NCBI GenBank assembly: GCA_946902875.1
Contig: OX336343.1
Location: 20,631,596-20,695,595, forward strand
DNA length: 64,000 nucleotides
Source of the DNA: Nematopogon swammerdamellus
Taxonomy: Eukaryota > Arthropoda > Insecta > Lepidoptera > Adelidae
Direction: 5' to 3'
The translations under genes and the position numbers were made by a program. Under the pieces are notes generated by a model that saw nothing but the letters and a program-made list of their open reading frames with translations, searched no databases and was not told the origin of the DNA. Below are positions 54,637-64,000 of this stretch, one piece after another; position 1 is the stretch's first letter; each line of letters starts with the position of its first letter.

Positions 54637-54959
54637 CATGTTCATCTGTTCCCTCATACATAACTTCGAAACTACCTACTTATCATAATTTGACAAATCG
54701 AAGGTATCGTTGGATGCGTCTTGCTCTTGACCGTCTGCTGGTTGACTATGGTTGGCTGGTTGGCTATGTGACGTCCCATAAAATGGGATATGGCGCCCTC
54801 TAGAGGACATAAAGTGATGACCTAAAAAAAATGTTTTTAGTGTGGGGTATCAAATGAAAGGGCTTAATTAGCACATTTCAAAAATTTATATATTGTTAGC
54901 TGTTGCTTTCGGATTTGCTTGCATGCATCCGATAATTGCGAATAATTTCTAAAATCTAT

Positions 54960-56735
54960 CTCTCTGTCACGTGAACCTTTGTTTTGGTCATAACTCGAGA
55001 ACCACTGGTGCTAGACCCATCGTGTTGGTACTCAAACTTCATGTCTCGGTGAGATCTATCCATCTGTCACGTCAACTTTTGTTTTGGTCATAACTCGAGA
55101 ACCACTGGTGCTAGACCCATCGTGTTGGTACTCAAACTTCAGGTCTCGGTGAGATCTATCCATCTGTCACGTGAACTTTTGTTTTGGTCATAACTCGAAA
55201 ACCACTGGTGCTAGACCCATCGTGTTGCTACTCAAACTTCAGGCCTCGGTGAGATCTATCCATCTGTCACGTAAACTTTTGTTTTGGTCATAACTCGAGA
55301 ACCACTGGTGCTAGACCCATCACGTTGCTACTCAAACTTCAGGTCTCGGTGAGATCTATCCATCTGTCACGTGAACTTTTGCTTTGATCATAACTCGAGA
55401 ACCACTGGTGCTAGACCCATTGTGTTGGTACTCAAAATTTAGGTCTCGGTGAGATCTATCCACCTGTCACGTGAACTTTTGTTTTGGTCATAACTCGAGA
55501 ACCACTGGTGCTAGACCCATCGTGTTGGTACTCACACAGATGGATAGATATCACCGAGACCTGAAGTTTGAGTACCAACACGTTGTGTCTAGCACCAGTG
55601 ATTCTCGAGTTATGATGAAAACAAAAGTTCAGCTGACAGATGGAGAGATCTCACCGAGACTTGAAGTTTGAGTACCAACACGATGGGTCTAGCACCAGTG
55701 GTTCTCGAGTTATGACCAAAACAAAAGTTCACGTGACAGGTGGATAGATCTCACCGAGACCTGAAGTTTGAGTAGCAACACGATGGGTCTAGCACCAGTG
55801 GTTCTCGAGTTATGACCAAAACAAAAGTTCACGTGACAGATGGATAGATCTCACCGAGACTTGAAGTTTGAGTACCAACACGATGGGTCTAGCACCAGTG
55901 GTTCTCGATTTATGACCAAAACAAAAGTTCACGTGACAGATGGATAGATCTCACCGAGACCTGAAGTTTGAGTACCAACACGATGGGTCTAGCACCAGTG
56001 GTTCTCGAGTTATGACCAAAACAAAAGTTCACGTGACAGATGGATAGATCTCAGCGAGACATGAAGTGTGAGTACCAACACGATGGGTCTAGCACCAGTG
56101 GTTCTTGAGTTATGACCAAAACAAAAGTTCACGTGACAGATGGATAGATCTCACCGAGACTTGAAGTTTGAGTACCAACACGATGGGTCTAGCACCAGTG
56201 GTTCTCGAGTTATGACCAAAACAAAAGTTCACGTGACAGATGGATAGATCTCACCGAGACCTGAAGTTTGAGTAGCAACATGATGGGTCTAGCACCAGTG
56301 GTTCTCGAGTTATGACCAAAACAAAAGTTCACGTGAGAGATGGATAGATCTCACCGAGACTTGAAGTTTGAGTACCAACACGATGGGTCTAGCACCAGTG
56401 GTTCTCGAGTTATGACCAAAACAAAAGTTCACGTGACAGATGGATAGATCTCACCGAGACCTGAAGTTTGAGTACCAACACGATGGGTCTAGCACCAGTG
56501 GTTCTCGAGTTATGACCAAAACAAAAGTTCTCATGACAGATGGATAGATCTCACCGAGACCTGAAGTTTGAGTACCAACACGATGGGTCTAGCACCAGTG
56601 GTTCTCGAGTTATGACCAAAACAAAAGTTCACGTGACAGATGGATAGATCTCACCGAGACCTGAAGTTTTGAGTATCAACACGATGGGTCTAGCACCAGT
56701 GATTCTCGAGTTATGACCAAAACAAAAGTTCATGA
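54960..56735. repeat. 100-bp satellite array with internal orientation switch
   Basis: TAACTCGAGA repeats at 54991, 55091, 55191, 55291, 55391 and 55491 (six forward units, period 100). At about 55535 the array flips: TCTCGAGTTA-type sites follow near 55602, 55702 and every 100 bp to about 56703 (about 12 reverse units). Units contain ACCACTGGTGCTAGACCCAT and GGTCTCGGTGAGATCTATCC. Units differ by few substitutions. The transcript of either strand would fold into a long hairpin. Confidence 0.97.
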
Positions 56736-56964
56736 CGAAGTTTCTAGTTTTCACAGAAAACGGGATGTTAGTTCAGCACGATTGTCTTAGGGTCATGAAA
56801 GGTGGATCAGTTTGAACTTATGCAAATTTTAAGCGAATCGAAGCGTCAATCTAAAATAATATTGACCACATTGACCATTGACATTCGTAGGTATTGAGAT
56901 TGCAGACGCGGGCTTTGTACAAAATTCGCACTGCATTATTTATTATCTCTATAGGAGATACCAA

Positions 56965-57140
56965 ACTTCTTTGCACGAAGTGCGAACGCGGGCGCGGGCG
57001 GCGCGGCGGGCGAGGCGAGCGAGCGAGGCACGCGGGGCACGCCAGCCAGCCACCGGCCGCCGCTTCGCATAGAAGAAATCGTAGGTACCGAACGAACGTG
57101 TGTGCGTGCGTATGCCCCCCGCCCGCCGCCACCTGTCCGC
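56965..57140. repeat. GC-rich block 2
   Basis: GCACGAAGTGCGAACGCGGG, CGGCGGGCGAGGCGAGCGAG and CAGCCAGCCACCGGCC parallel block 1 in the same orientation. Confidence 0.6.
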
Positions 57141-57204
57141 GTCCGTCCGCTTTGACCGCAACAACTGTTTTTGTGTTTTATTCATTTATTTCGAGCATGA
57201 AAAT

Positions 57205-57630
57205 GACACAAATTTACAATGTACATTTTTGATGCATTTATGAAATTGAATATGTAAACTCTAATCATTCTAATATTTTTTTGAAGCTTTTGTAGCTTGG
57301 AAAAATAACATAATTGAAAATCTTAAAATTGCGTGCCCTAATTTGGCACAAATTCATTTAATGGGCATATGTAAGTGATCTGAGATAGGAAATAACAATT
57401 TTGTCAATTCTAATTTTGTTTTAGGCACTGTTTTTACATACTGACCATAGGTCAGTTTGCACTGGGCGAAGATGACACAAACTGGGTTTGCACACTCCGC
57501 AGGCTATCCTAGATATGATACCATAATTATTTTAAAGTTTAGATTAATTTTGCCAGTTTTGAATGGAATTAAAAAAAACAACCACAAATCTTCGAATTGC
57601 TGAAAATGCAAGTGACAGATGTGACACAAA
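57205..57630 (-). repeat. Right array of the 139-bp periodic motif (inverted)
   Basis: GACACAAA at 57205, GGCACAAA at 57345, GACACAAA at 57474 and 57623 (spacings 140, 129, 149; mean 139). These are reverse complements of TTTGTGTC in the left array. Confidence 0.6.
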
Positions 57631-57754
57631 ACGCAATATTATGCTTCATATGTACGACTGTATCCACAGGCAAGAAATAAGCAAGTTTAGAATTTTTTTA
57701 ACTTATGTCCTCAAAATAGCCCAGCGCTATCGGTCTAAAATGCTAAATGTTAAA

Positions 57755-57950
57755 TGTTATTAAAAAAATATAAAAACCGCCTTCAAAAATTTATGAAATA
57801 AAAAAAATCTAACCCTATAGTAGAAGGCGGTCGGTTATTTTTGCTTGCTTTAGCACCGCCTTCAACTATAGGGTTCGATTTTTTTTTATTTCATACGTTT
57901 TTGAAGGCGGTTTTTATATTTTTTTAAATAGTTTTTTATTTCAGTTTTTT
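57755..57950. repeat. Inverted repeat associated with family C, copy 2
   Basis: ATATAAAAACCGCCTTCAAA and TAACCCTATAGT on the left mirror ACTATAGGGTT and GAAGGCGGTTTTTATATTTT on the right; the spacer includes TTGCTTGCTTTAGCACCG. Confidence 0.85.
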
Positions 57951-57959
57951 TAGTAATTT

Positions 57960-58195
57960 TTTACTATTAATGTACTCGGCGGAATCGCTCGGCCTTAGGC
58001 CTCGCGATTCCGCCTCGCTTTCCAATCCGATCTTGACCAAATTGAAATGGGACCACACGGGAAGCACCAGCTTTCAAATAAAAAAAGAATTTTCAAAATC
58101 GGTTCACCCAGTCGAAAGTTCTGATATAACAAACATAAAAAAAATACAGTTGAATTGGGAACCTCCTCCTTTTTTTGAAGTCGGTTAAAAAAAAG
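57960..58195 (+). mobile_element. Family C repeat
   Basis: GCGATTCCGCCTCGCTTTCC, CGATCTTGACCAAATTGAAA, CGGTTCACCCAGTCGAAAGT and CCTCCTCCTTTTTTTGAAGT then CGGTTAA. Confidence 0.8.
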
Positions 58196-59610
58196 GTTAA
58201 CCTACCGGTGAATTAAAATTATAAAATTTTATATAAATAAAAATTAAATGCTGCTCGTTGGTAAGCACATCAATTGAGAACGGTCCATCCGTTCGATTTG
58301 GCTATTTTTTTTAATATACCTATTAGTCCGAATAATGGTTTTTTTAGGGAGTTTGAGCTGTGAGCAGAAAGTCACGTGACGCGAAGTCGCGGGTAAAAGC
58401 AATTTTGTATAATAATTGTATGAATTCCCGACAGCAATAAGATGCGATTAGCTGACATCACGGATATAGCAGGGTGCGGTGTAGCCAAACGTGTCCGTTT
58501 CCATAAAGAAAGAAAAGGTACTGTGTTCTCCGAAACCCTAATTATAATTCTAGCTAATATGCTAATAATATGTTCATTGTCTAATTATTACAGCTGCTCC
58601 ACTCCATTAGTCACGGTTGAGTCTTTCCTATTGATATCAAGGCAGTTTTTCCGCGACTTCGGTAAAGCCAAAAGAACTGCTATGATTGTGACAGCAAGTA
58701 GGTAAAGATCCGCTATACCATACATAACCGTCAAAAATCCGTATCCGTCTACTGGTCTAGCTTTTGTCTGCCAGCAATTTGGCCAGCAATGTAAAGTAAA
58801 TCTAGACGTGTTCTACGTAAAAAAACCGACTACGAAAAAATAAGGAAATAACAAGGAATCAGATCTGTAATTTCTCAGAGCTGTACAAATTGCTCTGATC
58901 CTCGTCTAATGACTGAATAGGCCGGAAAGGTAGAATGCAAGAAAATGCCATAGGCATTAAGTACTACCTTATGTCCGATTTTATGTGCAATAAACGTTTT
59001 TTGAATGGAATGTTCTATCTATTACAATCCAATCCTTCTACAAGCCCAACAATAACATTATTTTTTCGTAGTCGGGTCTAATGAAATTTTTTTTAATTCA
59101 TTTTAGTTGTATGTAATGCATTTAAGTAAATGTGATATATTTTTTACTTTTATTTTCAAGCTCTCAATAACCAGTACCTATTATACGGAACCGTTTTTAT
59201 TATTTTTCAACAATTTTATGCCCTTATTATTATACGAGTGAATAATTTTTGACTTGGCTACGCAGTTAACTTTTCCACCCTTTTCCCCGTATTTTCCAGG
59301 AAATAATAATATGAATATTAGGATTATCAGGTCCCGTGAAATTACCTCAAAAGTTATTAGAAACGATTAAAATTTGTAACGCTTGAACGATTTTAATTAC
59401 CGACTTCAAAGATCTGTAAAAGCGGTTCATGCAGAAGGAATGATGTTTTAAAACGGCGTAATTTGTTACGTATCGCTCGTTATGAATTAGGTCGGTGTCG
59501 TTTTACCTCTGACATCGGTCACGGTCTCTTGTTTTAAATTTTTATAAATTTATCACGACCGCAAACGAACCATAGACCAAATTGTAATGTAATAAAAATT
59601 GAATAAATAT
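58196..59610. other. Repeat scraps, no gene
   Basis: 58370-58400 has a Helitron-like GCGAAGTCGCGGG. 58445-58510 is a SINE family 1 3' scrap (GCTGACATCACGGATATAGC). 58900-59030 resembles a LINE 3' end (TGTGCAATAAACG). 59030-59600 is AT-rich with nothing supported. Confidence 0.45.
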
Positions 59611-59611
59611 A

Positions 59612-59825
59612 CAGGGCTGTTTGATGACTATAGCAAACCAGGTACTTCTGAGCCTATTTGGAGCAAAAAAGTTACATGAAGTTTTGCTCTACGGTGAACT
59701 TTTTTTTTCCATACAAAACTAAATAATGTCATTATTTAGTAAGTAAATTAATAACTAAATAATTAAAATATTTGCTCCAAATAGGCTCAGGAGCACCTGG
59801 TTTGCTATAGTCATCAAACAGCCCG
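59612..59825. mobile_element. TA-flanked MITE, arms about 55 bp
   Basis: TA|CAGGGCTGTTTGATGACTAT, AGCAAACCAGGT and GAGCCTATTTGGAGCAAA are mirrored at the right end (GTCATCAAACAGCCCG|TA). Tc1/mariner-type ends. Confidence 0.9.
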
Positions 59826-59841
59826 TATAATCTAGTCATAC

Positions 59842-60139
59842 CACAGAGCACGGAATACCCCCGCCCGCGCCCCCTCCTAGAGGCGCCAGAGCGCGATTTC
59901 TCTACAACGGCGTTGAAGCCTGTAGGCGTGGCCTATGACTTACATATGTGTGTTGTGCGTGTGCATTTGTTTTGTGCGTGTGCCTAACTTGCTCCTCTTT
60001 GTGTGTAGTGTCGATACTAACACACACACACACACATACGAAGCGCTAGTAGCACTACGTCCAGTTATTGGGTTTCAAATATTATCGCTTAGGGCGCCTC
60101 TAGGAGGGGGCGCGGGCGGGGGTATTCCGTTGCTCTGTG
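59842..60139. mobile_element. Family D TIR element, copy 2 (perfect 8-bp TSD)
   Basis: The ends are CACAGAGCACGGAATACCCC and the complement of TATTCCGTTGCTCTGTG. The duplication AGTCATAC is exact at 59834-59841 and 60140-60147. The interior is inverted relative to copy 1 at 36438. Confidence 0.95.
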
Positions 60140-60144
60140 AGTCA

Positions 60145-60556
60145 TACCTATTTTTAACAACCGACGCAAAAACAAGGGTCTTATAAGTTTGACGTGTGTG
60201 TGTATATGTGTTTTAATTAGAAAGCTGGTCTAATCGGGATGGTTCTTAGCTATGTTTGTAATGAAGTAATCAGGTAATTAAATAATCGAAAAATTTAATT
60301 ATCTTATAAAGTGGACCGATTTGCATGCGGTTTTTTAAAGGAAGCTCGAAATAAAAGTTAAATTACAAATAAAAAAAAAACTCCGACCCTTAAAAAGTAA
60401 AAAATAAATTACGTTTAGGAGTCGTGGGAGCGCTCTAACAAATAAAATATATAAAATCAGAGCTGCGCGGGTATTACTTAGCGGTCCCCCGACTCCTTTA
60501 AGTAAGTAAACGGAAATTATTTTTGACTTTTTAAGGGTCGGGGGTTTCTTATGTTT
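60145..60556. mobile_element. Second copy of the element that interrupts the Helitron helicase
   Basis: AACCGACGCAAAAACAAGGG and CTTATAAGTTTGACGTGTGT at the left, then TTACTTAGCGGTCCCCCGAC and AAACGGAAATTATTTTTGAC ending GGGTCGGGGGTTTCT. It matches 1808-2311 inverted; its inverted-repeat part is more decayed. Confidence 0.75.
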
Positions 60557-61135
60557 AAATATACTGCGTCTGTGTTGAACAAAATAAAAACTTGCACTCC
60601 CAAATACATTCCATTTTCACTTTCGCCACTTTCCCCACTTTCGCTTTGGCAAATTTTTACGTCAATATGTTATGTAGGTATACGGATTTATCGACTTGTT
60701 TGGGAATACTTTTAAGCTTCAAAACAATATTTGAGCAAAACAAGAAACATTATATTCCTAATTGAGTAGAAAATTTTATAGGTAAGTACTTGACAATTTT
60801 ATTTTAGATTTTGTCGATATTTTTCTCATTAGCTACGTAGGTGTAAAGAAAATACTATTTTTCTCTCGCAAAGAAATTAACTTTCATATTTGAGCACATA
60901 ATTGAATGAGACATGTTGTTTTTTCGGCAAATTCCATTGCCAAAGTCGCGCCTGGTAATCAAGCAATAATACGAGTACGACACGCACCCACAAAATGACT
61001 AATTTAGCTTTTTTTTCATTATTTTTGGCTCGAACATATCGAGTTAGTGGTACCGATATGTAGCAAAATTATTGTGCTTTATAATTTGTCTCTTTCAAAT
61101 ACACACTACTAAGTAAGATAGCATGTAAAAAAATT
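60557..61135. other. AT-rich DNA, no gene
   Basis: Nothing supported. Confidence 0.4.
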
Positions 61136-61149
61136 GTACCGTGCAGCGT

Positions 61150-61250
61150 AGCGCGCTCTGTGAGAGCCACTTACCAAAGTGGCTCTCAGCGCCACAACAG
61201 CGCTGATTCCGCTGTCAGAATTTACAAGAATAGACCTGCAGGCTGCAGGA
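61150..61250. repeat. Hairpin family F, partial copy
   Basis: GAGAGCCACTTACCAAAGTG then GCTCTCAGCGCCACAACAGC and GTCAGAATTTACAAGAATAG match the right half of 43668-43800. Confidence 0.8.
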
Positions 61251-61414
61251 CTAAGGGGCAGACAGGCCAAGGAGCTTTGAACCAGACCCGGGCGGTGTGG
61301 CCCGATCGTTGTTCTGTGCTGTAGGCGAAGCCTATAAATCGTTTTTGGCCCATTTGGGCCAAGAAAGGCCCAATGGTACTTTGTTTCTTTTCGGAAATGT
61401 ATACACATTCCAAG

Positions 61415-61530
61415 TTTTTTTTAATGGAAACTGACATGGTTTACTACATCACCTACCCCGTGTGATGTCACCTATAGCATTGGTGAACTAGGTGCAATGT
61501 CAGTGCTTTCCCTCGGCCGTGCCGGCTACA
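61415..61530 (-). mobile_element. SINE family 1, 3' fragment (antisense)
   Basis: TTTTAATGGAAACTGACATG, GTGAACTAGGTGCAATGTCA and CGGCCGTGCCGGCTACACTG. Confidence 0.8.
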
Positions 61531-61897
61531 CTGTTCAAGTTTCATGAAAATGCTCAAGCCGTTAATAGCTACGTCCTGCCTGTGATAGACAGACGGACAG
61601 ACAGACAGACATACAGACACCTGACCGATTTTCTAAGGGTTCCTGCCAGCATTGCATTCCTGGCTTCGCGGAACGTTAAAAAACTTGGCGGGTATGTATT
61701 ACGCGTCGGCGTAACTTGGGAATAGCCAGGAGTGGAGAACTTTTGCCATTGAATTAAGCTAGTAGTACTGAAACGGTCCAAACTCGACGACACGACTCAA
61801 GGTCGTTTCACAAAGCCTACTAAGTAGCTAGTTACTGTCGGAGGCGTATCGAGGCCTTTTTGCAAAGGGGGCGAATTGTCGATTCGCCGTCCCTCAT

Positions 61898-62275
61898 CCT
61901 TATATAATTCTTCTGTACGCGTGTTTGTCTGAAATTCATTTGGATGAAATTCTGTGTGTATATTTGAGTGGGCCCCTGGATGGTTTGAAAATACAATTGA
62001 ACCAGGAAGATGGCGTCGTGATAAGCCCACGCGGACGAAGTCGCGGGCACAGCTAGTTGAATATATTTTATCCTTATATTATATACAATTTTTCTGCACG
62101 CGTCTTTGTCACCTAACTCCGACTAACTAAACGGCTGGACCGATTTGGATGACATTTTGTGTGTATATTTGAGTGGGTCCCTGGATGGTTTGAAAATACG
62201 ATTGAACCCGGTAGATGGCGTCGTGATAAGCCCACGCGGACGAAGTCGCGGGCACAGCTAGTTGAATATATTTTA
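61898..62275 (+). mobile_element. Two Helitron-like 3' segments in tandem
   Basis: Both contain GTGTGTATATTTGAGTGGG, CTGGATGGTTTGAAAATAC, GATGGCGTCGTGATAAGCCC and the terminus GCGGACGAAGTCGCGGGCAC then AGCTAGT (ends at 62057 and 62262). Both are followed by TGAATATATTTTAT. The first lacks about 36 bp present in the second. Confidence 0.85.
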
Positions 62276-62454
62276 TAAGCATATTTTAATTAGCACGAAA
62301 ATAGAACATTCTACATTAAAACACCATATCGGCTTGAGCGACGCTTGGCAATGAAGTACCTAATGATTTTGCCTAATGTGCCATAAGTACTGGGATCAGA
62401 ATATTTTATTTATCTATCCAAGTTTAGTATCTTCTTAGTATCTAACCAACTCAC

Positions 62455-62640
62455 CAAAGTTGTCGATATTGAACACCGGGTAACTTAGCTAAAATGGCAG
62501 TGGGCTGGGGACATCAGGGGACAAGATGATGACGATCACTGGACTAAACGGGCCCACAAAGACGACCTAAAAAAGGTAGCCAGGAGTGGATGGATGAGAA
62601 GAGCGGAAAACCGTGTGTGGTGGCGTGCCTTGGAAAAGAT
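62455..62640 (+). pseudogene. RTE-clade LINE fragment, second subtype
   Basis: AAAGTTGTCGATATTGAACA, AATGGCAGTGGGCTGGGGAC, GAGAAGAGCGGAAAACCGTG and GTGGTGGCGTGCCTTGG correspond to the LKWQWAGH and RRAENRVWWRAL parts of RTE proteins. Confidence 0.65.
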
Positions 62641-62649
62641 CGCTTCTCC

Positions 62650-63100
62650 TATGTTCTCTCTCTCTCTCCCGTCCATAGTATACTCTCTTTGATACTTCTC
62701 GGCCCTAAGGCGTGACGGTTTATAGCCTATAGTAGTGAGTCTCAAGAACTATTCTTTTCATTGGTGTAAACCGTATCAAAAGCTGTTTAGTGGTTTATTG
62801 TTTATTGTTTATTGTATAATTTCATCCATAGGTAGGTATCATTCATCCAACCTACGCTTGGACATGTCGAAAATTCCGCCAGTTCTAAATTCAATGCGAA
62901 GAAGAACTGACAAACAAACTTCGCAAGTCACAATGTTTTGTTAGTACCTTATATATAAGTATTATAATTCAAGTAATTTACAATAATTAACGCATACTAC
63001 CGGTACCGTGGTACCGGAGTTTACTTCAAACATACATACCTACATACAGACAGTTCCCTTTTACAAGAAGTAGAGATTGAGATAGAGACAGAGAAGATAG
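62650..63100 (-). mobile_element. Diverged copy of the 3227-3565 Helitron-like body
   Basis: TATAGCCTATAGTAGTGAGT, TGGTGTAAACCGTATCAAAA, GGAGTTTACTTCAAACATAC and TTCCCTTTTACAAGAAGTAG match 3430-3560. The middle carries about 200 bp of extra DNA. Confidence 0.65.
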
Positions 63101-63107
63101 AAATAGA

Positions 63108-63268
63108 CATTTCGTCGCTCCAGTTCGGGAGTTGTCTAAGTCACATTTTTAGTTAAAATGAGCTTTGAATGCAGGTTGATTCAGCAGATTTTTCTGCCTA
63201 TTTCTGCATTCAAAGCTCATTTTCGCTAAAAATGTGACTTAGACAACTCCCGAACTGGAGCGACGAAT
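63108..63268. repeat. Hairpin, arms about 63 bp
   Basis: TTCGTCGCTCCAGTTCGGGA, GTTGTCTAAGTCACATTTTT and TGAGCTTTGAATGCAG are mirrored at the right (CTGCATTCAAAGCTCA ... CTGGAGCGACGAA). Confidence 0.9.
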
Positions 63269-63479
63269 TTATGTATTATTCGGGGCGCGACGCATTGGCC
63301 TCCTTCACGCCTGTCTAACTACGCTACGGGCTGCTTTTGGGGTGCGTACGCGACTTGGGACTGTTATTCCATTAGCCACTTCGCACTGGCTGCGCGTTAG
63401 TTCCACGCTCACTAAGAGAAAGATACTGAGTGAGAGGGTCCAAGTGAAAAATCTCTTTTTCCAGATAAAACTGTATATA

Positions 63480-63697
63480 AGGTCTTTCATTAGTACTTAG
63501 GTAACTTTACGCTAAGAGTTCTATGTGTATCAGATACTGATCACTTTTCCATACCAATTTTTTTTTACGATATAAAAAACCTACTCACTCCTCAAATTTA
63601 ATTTTTATATCATAAAAAAAATATTGGTATGGGAACGTGATCAGTATCTGATACACATACACCCCTTAGCGTAGCGTTACCTACTAGTGAAAGACCT
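63480..63697. mobile_element. TIR element (MITE), family 'AGGTCTTTCA', copy 2
   Basis: TA|AGGTCTTTCATTAGTACTTA and CTACTAGTGAAAGACCT|TA, with subterminal GTGTATCAGATACTGATCAC mirrored on the right. Shares interior CTCACTCCTCAAATTTAA with the copy at 13678. Confidence 0.9.
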
Positions 63698-63734
63698 TAC
63701 ATAATAAATATAAAATATTTTATTTGTTAGGGTA

Positions 63735-64000
63735 TAGGTATTTTTTAGGGTTCCGTATCCATACGGTATATCCAGCGGCGGAAAAATAATTATATACGTA
63801 CCTATATAAAATAGTATATAAAAATAGGAGGGCTCTGTAGATCCGCTATACTTACCATACCTGTTAAAAAACCATAATATCCGTCACATTTTTGACTGTG
63901 CGATGCAAACTACCTGTGGCGCCATCTATTATTTAGTAGCGTGAATATGTATTAATCGATTCTTAGCACGTTTGTTGTATGGTGAACCCTTAATATTTAA
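63735..64000. mobile_element. Diverged palindromic-module element, runs to window edge
   Basis: TTTTTAGGGTTCCGTATCCA at the left and TGTGGCGCCATCTATTATTT toward the right resemble the body of the 5030-5420 element. The diagnostic terminus is not seen. Confidence 0.5.

Noticed and set aside
54466..54803. Open frames of repeating YVCM or HTYI residues
   Set aside because: They are translations of the (TATG)n microsatellite.
54960..56735. CRISPR-like array
   Set aside because: The whole 100-bp unit is repeated with no unique spacers, in a eukaryotic genome; it is satellite DNA.

Overview
The window is nuclear DNA from an insect, almost certainly a lepidopteran (moth or butterfly). The genes have short GT-AG-bounded exons. 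Two genes belong to the insect glucose-dehydrogenase-like GMC family. The intergenic DNA is packed with dispersed repeats of lepidopteran type: tRNA-derived SINEs, RTE and Jockey/CR1-type LINE tails, Helitron-like ends finishing in CTAGT, and many short TIR elements. All calls come from reading the sequence by eye; no alignments or searches were run.

Four gene models are supported. (1) A FoxJ1-like forkhead transcription factor on + (9386-10994, two coding exons, 381 aa), behind a GC-rich promoter and a probable 5'UTR intron. (2) A complete GMC oxidoreductase on - (20462-15665, three exons, 601 aa) with an N-terminal hydrophobic segment. (3) Rab geranylgeranyltransferase beta subunit on - (27220-21970, five exons, 333 aa); all splice phases close and the zinc ligands are present. 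(4) A second GMC oxidoreductase on - (about 48516-45163, three exons seen) with an unresolved N-terminus. A 61-codon ORF at 38790-38605 (-) is a weak candidate. Genes 2 and 3 are co-oriented neighbours with about 1.5 kb between them. The four genes show no obvious joint pathway.

Layout: 1-1640 is a 130-bp tandem repeat. 1641-2560 is a broken Helitron helicase, followed by a near-perfect 463-bp inverted repeat (2625-3087). 3.2-8.4 kb is LINE, SINE and Helitron debris. 8.5-11.1 kb is the FoxJ1-like gene. 11.1-15.5 kb is AT-rich with two hairpin elements. 15.6-27.3 kb holds GMC 1 and RabGGTB, whose introns carry repeats, including a hAT element nested in another TIR element. 27.6-31.05 kb holds two tandem same-orientation copies of a composite hAT-type element, each carrying the same RTE fragment. 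31-45 kb is a repeat field with several elements whose target-site duplications can be read exactly. 45.1-48.5 kb is GMC 2. 48.5-64 kb is repeats, including a 100-bp satellite that flips orientation (54960-56735) and two inverted arrays of a roughly 139-bp periodic motif flanking it (52951-53374 and 57205-57630).

The most notable observations are structural: composite-transposon mobilisation, very long hairpins able to produce double-stranded RNA, the inverted satellite with flanking periodic arrays, and exact target-site duplications that define new non-autonomous element families.
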